Part shown: in pieces, positions 60,619 to 64,000 of the stretch
Position numbering within the stretch: the stretch's first letter is position 1
Layout of the letters: every line of letters begins with the position of its first letter
Assembly: GCA_920105625.2 (NCBI GenBank)
Contig: OV050030.1
Coordinates: 235,693,889 to 235,757,888 of the forward strand
Length of the DNA: 64,000 nucleotides
Direction: 5' to 3'
Source of the DNA: Clusia tigrina
Taxonomy: Eukaryota; Arthropoda; Insecta; Diptera; Clusiidae
Notes under the pieces: model-generated
Seen by the model: only the letters and a program-made list of their open reading frames with translations
The model's database searches: none
Told to the model about the DNA's origin: nothing
Translations under genes and position numbers: made by a program

Positions 60619-63600
60619 AGATTGGGGAAGAGATAGGCTTAGAGAAGTCAGCAGACGCTGACTGAGGATGCGACGCTGACAGAGGCTATGACGCTGACAG
60701 AGGCTGCGACGGCGACTGAGGCAGAGAGGGTTAAACATAGGCGTAGAGAAAGCAGCAGACAACTCAATCGAGAGCGGCAACAACTGAGACCCATACAGAG
60801 ACGCTGATAGAGGCTGCGACGCCGACTGAGATGCCGACTGAGGAAGATAGGGGTAGATATTGGCATAGAGAAGGCAGCAGACCCACCAATCCGCAGCGGC
60901 GGCGACTGAGACGCATTCAGAGACGCTGACAGAGGCTGCGACGCCGAGTGAGACGCCGACTGAGGCAGAGAAGGGTAGATATTGGCATAGAGAATTCAGC
61001 AGACCCCCCATCTACGGCGGCTGCGACTGAGACGCCTACAGAGACGCTGACAGAGGCTGCGACGCTGACAGATGCTTCGACGCCGACTTAGACGCCGACT
61101 GAGGCAGAGAGGGGTAGACATACGCATAGAGAAGGCAGCATACACCTCAATCGACAGAGGCAACAAATGAGACGCCTACAGAGAAGCTGACAGAGGCTGC
61201 GACGCCGACTGAGATGCCAACTGAGGCAGGTAGGGGTAGATATAGACATAGAGAAGGCAGCAGACCCCCTCAATCGACAGCGTCATCGACTGAGACGTCT
61301 ACATAGACGCTAACAATGGCTGCAATGCCGACTGAGACGCCGACTGAGGCAGATAGGGGTAGATATAGGCATAGAGAAGGCATCAGACCCCCCAATCGAC
61401 AGCGGCAGCGACTGAAACGCATTCAGAGACGGTGACAGAGGCTGCGACGACGTGTGAGAGGCCGACTGAGGCAGAGAAGGGTAGATATTGGCATAAAGAA
61501 GGCAGCAGACCCCCCAATCGACAGCGGCAGCGACTGAGACACCTACAGAGACGCTGACAGAGGCTGCGAAGCCGACTGTGGCGCCGACTGTGGCGCCGAC
61601 TGAGGCAGATTGGGGAAGAGATAGGCTTACAGAAGTCAGGAGACCCCCCAATCAACAGCGGAAACGACAGAGACGCATTCAGAGAGGCTGACAGAGGCTG
61701 CGACGCTGACTGAGACGCCGACTGAGGCAGATAAGGGTAGACATAGGCATAGAGAATGCAGCAGACACCCCAATCGACAGCGGCAGCGACTGAGACGCTT
61801 ACAGAGATGCTGACTGAGGCTGCGACGCCGACTGAGGCGCCGACTGAGGCAGATAGGGGTAGATATAGGCATAGAGAAGGCAGCAGACAACCCAATCGAG
61901 AGCGGCAACAACTGAGACCCATACAGAGACGCTGATAGAGGCTGCGACGCCGACTGAGATGCCGACTGAGGAAGATAGGGGTAGATATTGGCATAGAGAA
62001 GGCAGCAGACCCACCAATCGATAGCGGCGGCGACTGAGACGCCTACAGAGACTCTGACAGAGGCTGCGAAGCCGACTGTGATGCCGACTGAGGCGCGTAG
62101 GGGTATATATAGGCATAGAGAAGGCAGCAGAACCACCAATCGACAGCGGCAACAACTGAGACGCCTACAGAGACGTTGATAGAGGCTGCGGCGCCGACTG
62201 AGTTGCCTACTGAGGCAGATAGGGGTAGATATAGGCATACAGAAGGCCGCAAACCTCCCAATCGACAGAGGCAGCGACTGAGACGCCTACAGAGACGCTG
62301 ACAGAGGCTGCGACGCCGACTGAGGCAGATAGGGGTAGATGTTGGCATAGAGAATGCAGCAGACCCCCCATCTACGGCGGCTGCGACTGAGACGCATTCA
62401 GAGACGCTGACAGAGGCTGCAACGCCGATTGAGATGCCGACTGAGGCAGAGAAGGGTAGATATTGGCATAGAGAATTCAGCAGACCCCCTCATCTGCGGC
62501 GGCTGCGACTGAGACGCTTACAGAGATGCTGACAGAGGCTGCGACGCCGACTGAGTTGCCGACTGAGGCAGATAGGGGTAGATATAAGCATAGAGAAGGC
62601 ATCAGACCCCCATCTACGGCGGCTGCGACTGAGACGCCTACAGAGACCCTGACAGAGGCTGCGACGCTGACAGATGCTGCGACGCCGACTTAGACGCAGA
62701 CTGAGGCAGGTAGGGGTAGATATAGACATAGAGAAGGCAGCAGACCCCCCCAATCTACAGCGGCAGCGACTGAGACGTCTACATAGACGCTGACAATGGC
62801 TGCAATGCCGACTGAGACGCCGACTGAGGCAGATAGGGGTAGATGTAGGCATAGAGAAGGCATCAGACCCCCCAATCGACAGCGGCAGCGACTGAAACGC
62901 ATTCAGAGACGCTGACAGAGGCTGCGGCGCCGAGTGAGACGCCGACTGAGGCAGAGAAGGGTAGATATTGGCATAGAGAAGGCAGCAGACCCCCCAATCG
63001 ACAGCGCCAGCGACTGAGACGCTTACAGAGATGCTGACAGCGGCTGCGACGCCGACTGAGGCGCCGACTGAGGCAGATAGGGGTAGATATAGGCATAGAG
63101 AAGGCAGCAGACCCCCAATCGACAGTGGCAGCGACTGAGTCGTCTACAGAGACGCTGACAGAGGCTGCGACGCCGACTGAGATGCCGACGGAGGCAGAGA
63201 GGGTTAGACATAGGCATAGAGAAGACATCAGACAACCCAATCGACAGCGGCAGGTACTGAGACGCCTACAAAGACGCTGACAGAGGCTGCGACGCCGACT
63301 GAGATGCCGACGGAGGTAGAGAGGGTTAGTCATAGGCATAGAGAAGGCAGCAGACAACCCAATCGACAGCGGAAGGTACTGAGACGCCTACAGAGACGCT
63401 GAGAGAAGCTGCGACGCCGACTGATGCGGATAGGGGTAGATATAGCCTTAGAGAAGGCAGCACACCCCCCAATCGACAGCGGCAGCTACTGAGACGCCTA
63501 CAGAGACGATGAGAGAGGCTGCGACGCTGACTGATGCGGATAGGGGTAGATATAGTCATAGAGAAGGCAGCAGACCCCTCAATCGACACCGGCAGCGACT

Positions 63601-64000
63601 GAGACGCCTACAGAGACGCTGACAGAGGCTGCGACGCCGTCTGAGACGCCGACTGAGGCAGATAATGGTAGATATAGGCATAGAAAATGCAGCAGACCCT
63701 ACAATCGACAGCGGCAGGTACTTAGACGCCTACAGAGACGCTGAGAGAGGTTGCGACGCCGACTGATGCGGATAGGGGTAGATATAGCCATAGAGAAGGC
63801 AGCAGACCCCCCAATCGACAACGGCAGCGACTGAGACGCCTACAGAGACGCTGACAGAGGCTGCGACGCCGACTGAGGCAGATAGGGGTAGATATTGGCA
63901 TAGTGAATGCTGCAGACCCCCCAATCGACGGCGGCAGCGACTGAGACGCCTACAGAGACGCTGACAGAGGCTGAGAAGCCGACTACGACGCCGACTTAGG
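60619..64000 (-). repeat. Right-arm monomers to the window end
   Basis: Reverse monomers of mixed type fill this stretch, including GTATGGGTCTCAGTTG-type units near 60,785 and 61,910 and several CATCTACGGCGGCTGCGAC units near 61,010, 62,370 and 62,610 that I did not notice further left. TATGGC-type units follow near 63,790. The last monomer is cut at 64,000. Confidence 0.8.

Larger units (their letters stand above)
1..64000. repeat. Satellite array of ~122-bp monomers filling the window
   Basis: Every part of the window can be read as head-to-tail copies of one monomer family, on the + strand to 24,136 and on the - strand after it. Landmarks recur once per unit: GATTGGGGGGTCTGC, CTATGCCTATATCTAC, CTGCCTCAGTCGGC and GTCTCTGTAGGC. 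The GATT landmark falls at 45, 167, 289 and 411, an exact 122-bp step, and later steps are 152, 134 and 121 bp. The consensus I counted is about 61% G+C, 10% A and 30% T, with about ten CpG per unit. No unique sequence, gene or transposon interrupts the array, and both window ends lie inside monomers, so it continues outwards on both sides. The family is not one I recognise. A eukaryotic heterochromatic satellite is the likeliest identity; the species and the chromosomal location are unknown. Confidence 0.97.
24137..64000 (-). repeat. Right arm of the array, reverse orientation
   Basis: All monomers here read on the - strand: the + strand shows GCAGACCCCCCAATCGAC, GGGGTAGATATAGGCATAG and GCCGACTGAGGCAGATAG. 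The monomer variants are the same as in the left arm, for example the TCTACTACTACGCGCC type and the GTATGGGTCTCAGTTG type. The top strand is now A-rich and T-poor. The arm runs to the end of the window, which cuts a monomer. Confidence 0.96.

Noticed and set aside
1..64000. CRISPR array
   Set aside because: The repeats are contiguous, with no unique spacers between constant repeats, and the unit is far longer than a CRISPR repeat.
1..64000. rRNA, tRNA or other structured RNA gene cluster
   Set aside because: No recognisable rRNA segments, tRNA arms or Pol III internal boxes were seen in the monomer; GTCGATTGG is not a convincing B box.
1..64000. Transposon, MITE or insertion sequence inside the array
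   Set aside because: No terminal repeats, target-site duplications or transposase-like sequence were found. The single inversion junction lacks terminal inverted repeats of an element.
1..64000. Centromere identity, including a CENP-B box
   Set aside because: The general architecture would fit, but I saw no match to the CENP-B box and nothing in the sequence proves centromere function.
1..64000. G-quadruplex motif in each monomer
   Set aside because: Each monomer has one long G-run rather than four close runs, so the usual intramolecular motif is not met.
1..64000. Telomere or subtelomere repeats
   Set aside because: No run of TTAGGG-like or other short telomeric units occurs; a TTAGG at the very end of the window is a single substitution in a monomer.

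Overview
The whole 64 kb window is one tandem-repeat (satellite) array. I found no gene, RNA gene, mobile element or unrelated sequence in it. The basic unit is a GC-rich monomer of about 122 bp (roughly 61% G+C in the consensus I counted), present in about 500 divergent copies. Each monomer has a conserved core, with landmarks GATTGGGGGGTCTGC and CTATGCCTATATCTAC, and a tail of 12-bp and 18-bp sub-repeats (GTCTCAGTCGGC, GTCGCAGCCTCTGTCAGC, GTCTCTGTAGGC). Monomer length changes in steps of 12 or 18 bp.

The array has two arms of opposite orientation. In positions 1-24,136 the T-rich, A-poor strand of the monomer is on top. From 24,137 to 64,000 the reverse complement is on top. The switch is one sharp junction with a 4-bp shared CGGC and an adjacent 23-bp tandem duplication.

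Above the monomer there are nested higher-order repeats (HORs). Left arm: a 1,017-bp HOR (two copies, 1-2,034), three related 1.3-2.2 kb blocks (about 1.8-8.45 kb), a 0.9-kb block repeated at 7.9 and 14.8 kb, a 2.4/2.7-kb pair (12.2-14.7 and 16.3-19.0 kb), and a 0.38-kb pair whose second copy is cut by the inversion. Right arm: three 0.5-0.6 kb blocks (25.1-26.7 kb), a ~1.8-kb pair (29.4-32.6 kb), three copies of an ~8-kb HOR (30.8-55.2 kb) of which the second and third are nearly identical with a constant 7,970-7,971 bp spacing, and smaller duplications to 58.6 kb. A 12-bp array lies at 60.5 kb.

Many reading frames stay open for 60-370 codons, but I do not regard any as a gene. The 122-bp period is not a multiple of three, so each frame moves through all three phases of the repeat, and both frame-shifting and frame-keeping changes accumulate freely.

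A large, pure, hierarchical and inverted satellite array suggests a eukaryotic chromosome, for example pericentromeric, centromeric, subtelomeric or sex-chromosome heterochromatin. That is inference: nothing here identifies the species or the chromosomal site. I do not recognise the satellite family. Block edges are by-eye estimates, usually good to tens of bases; spacings quoted to the base were checked at matching landmarks.
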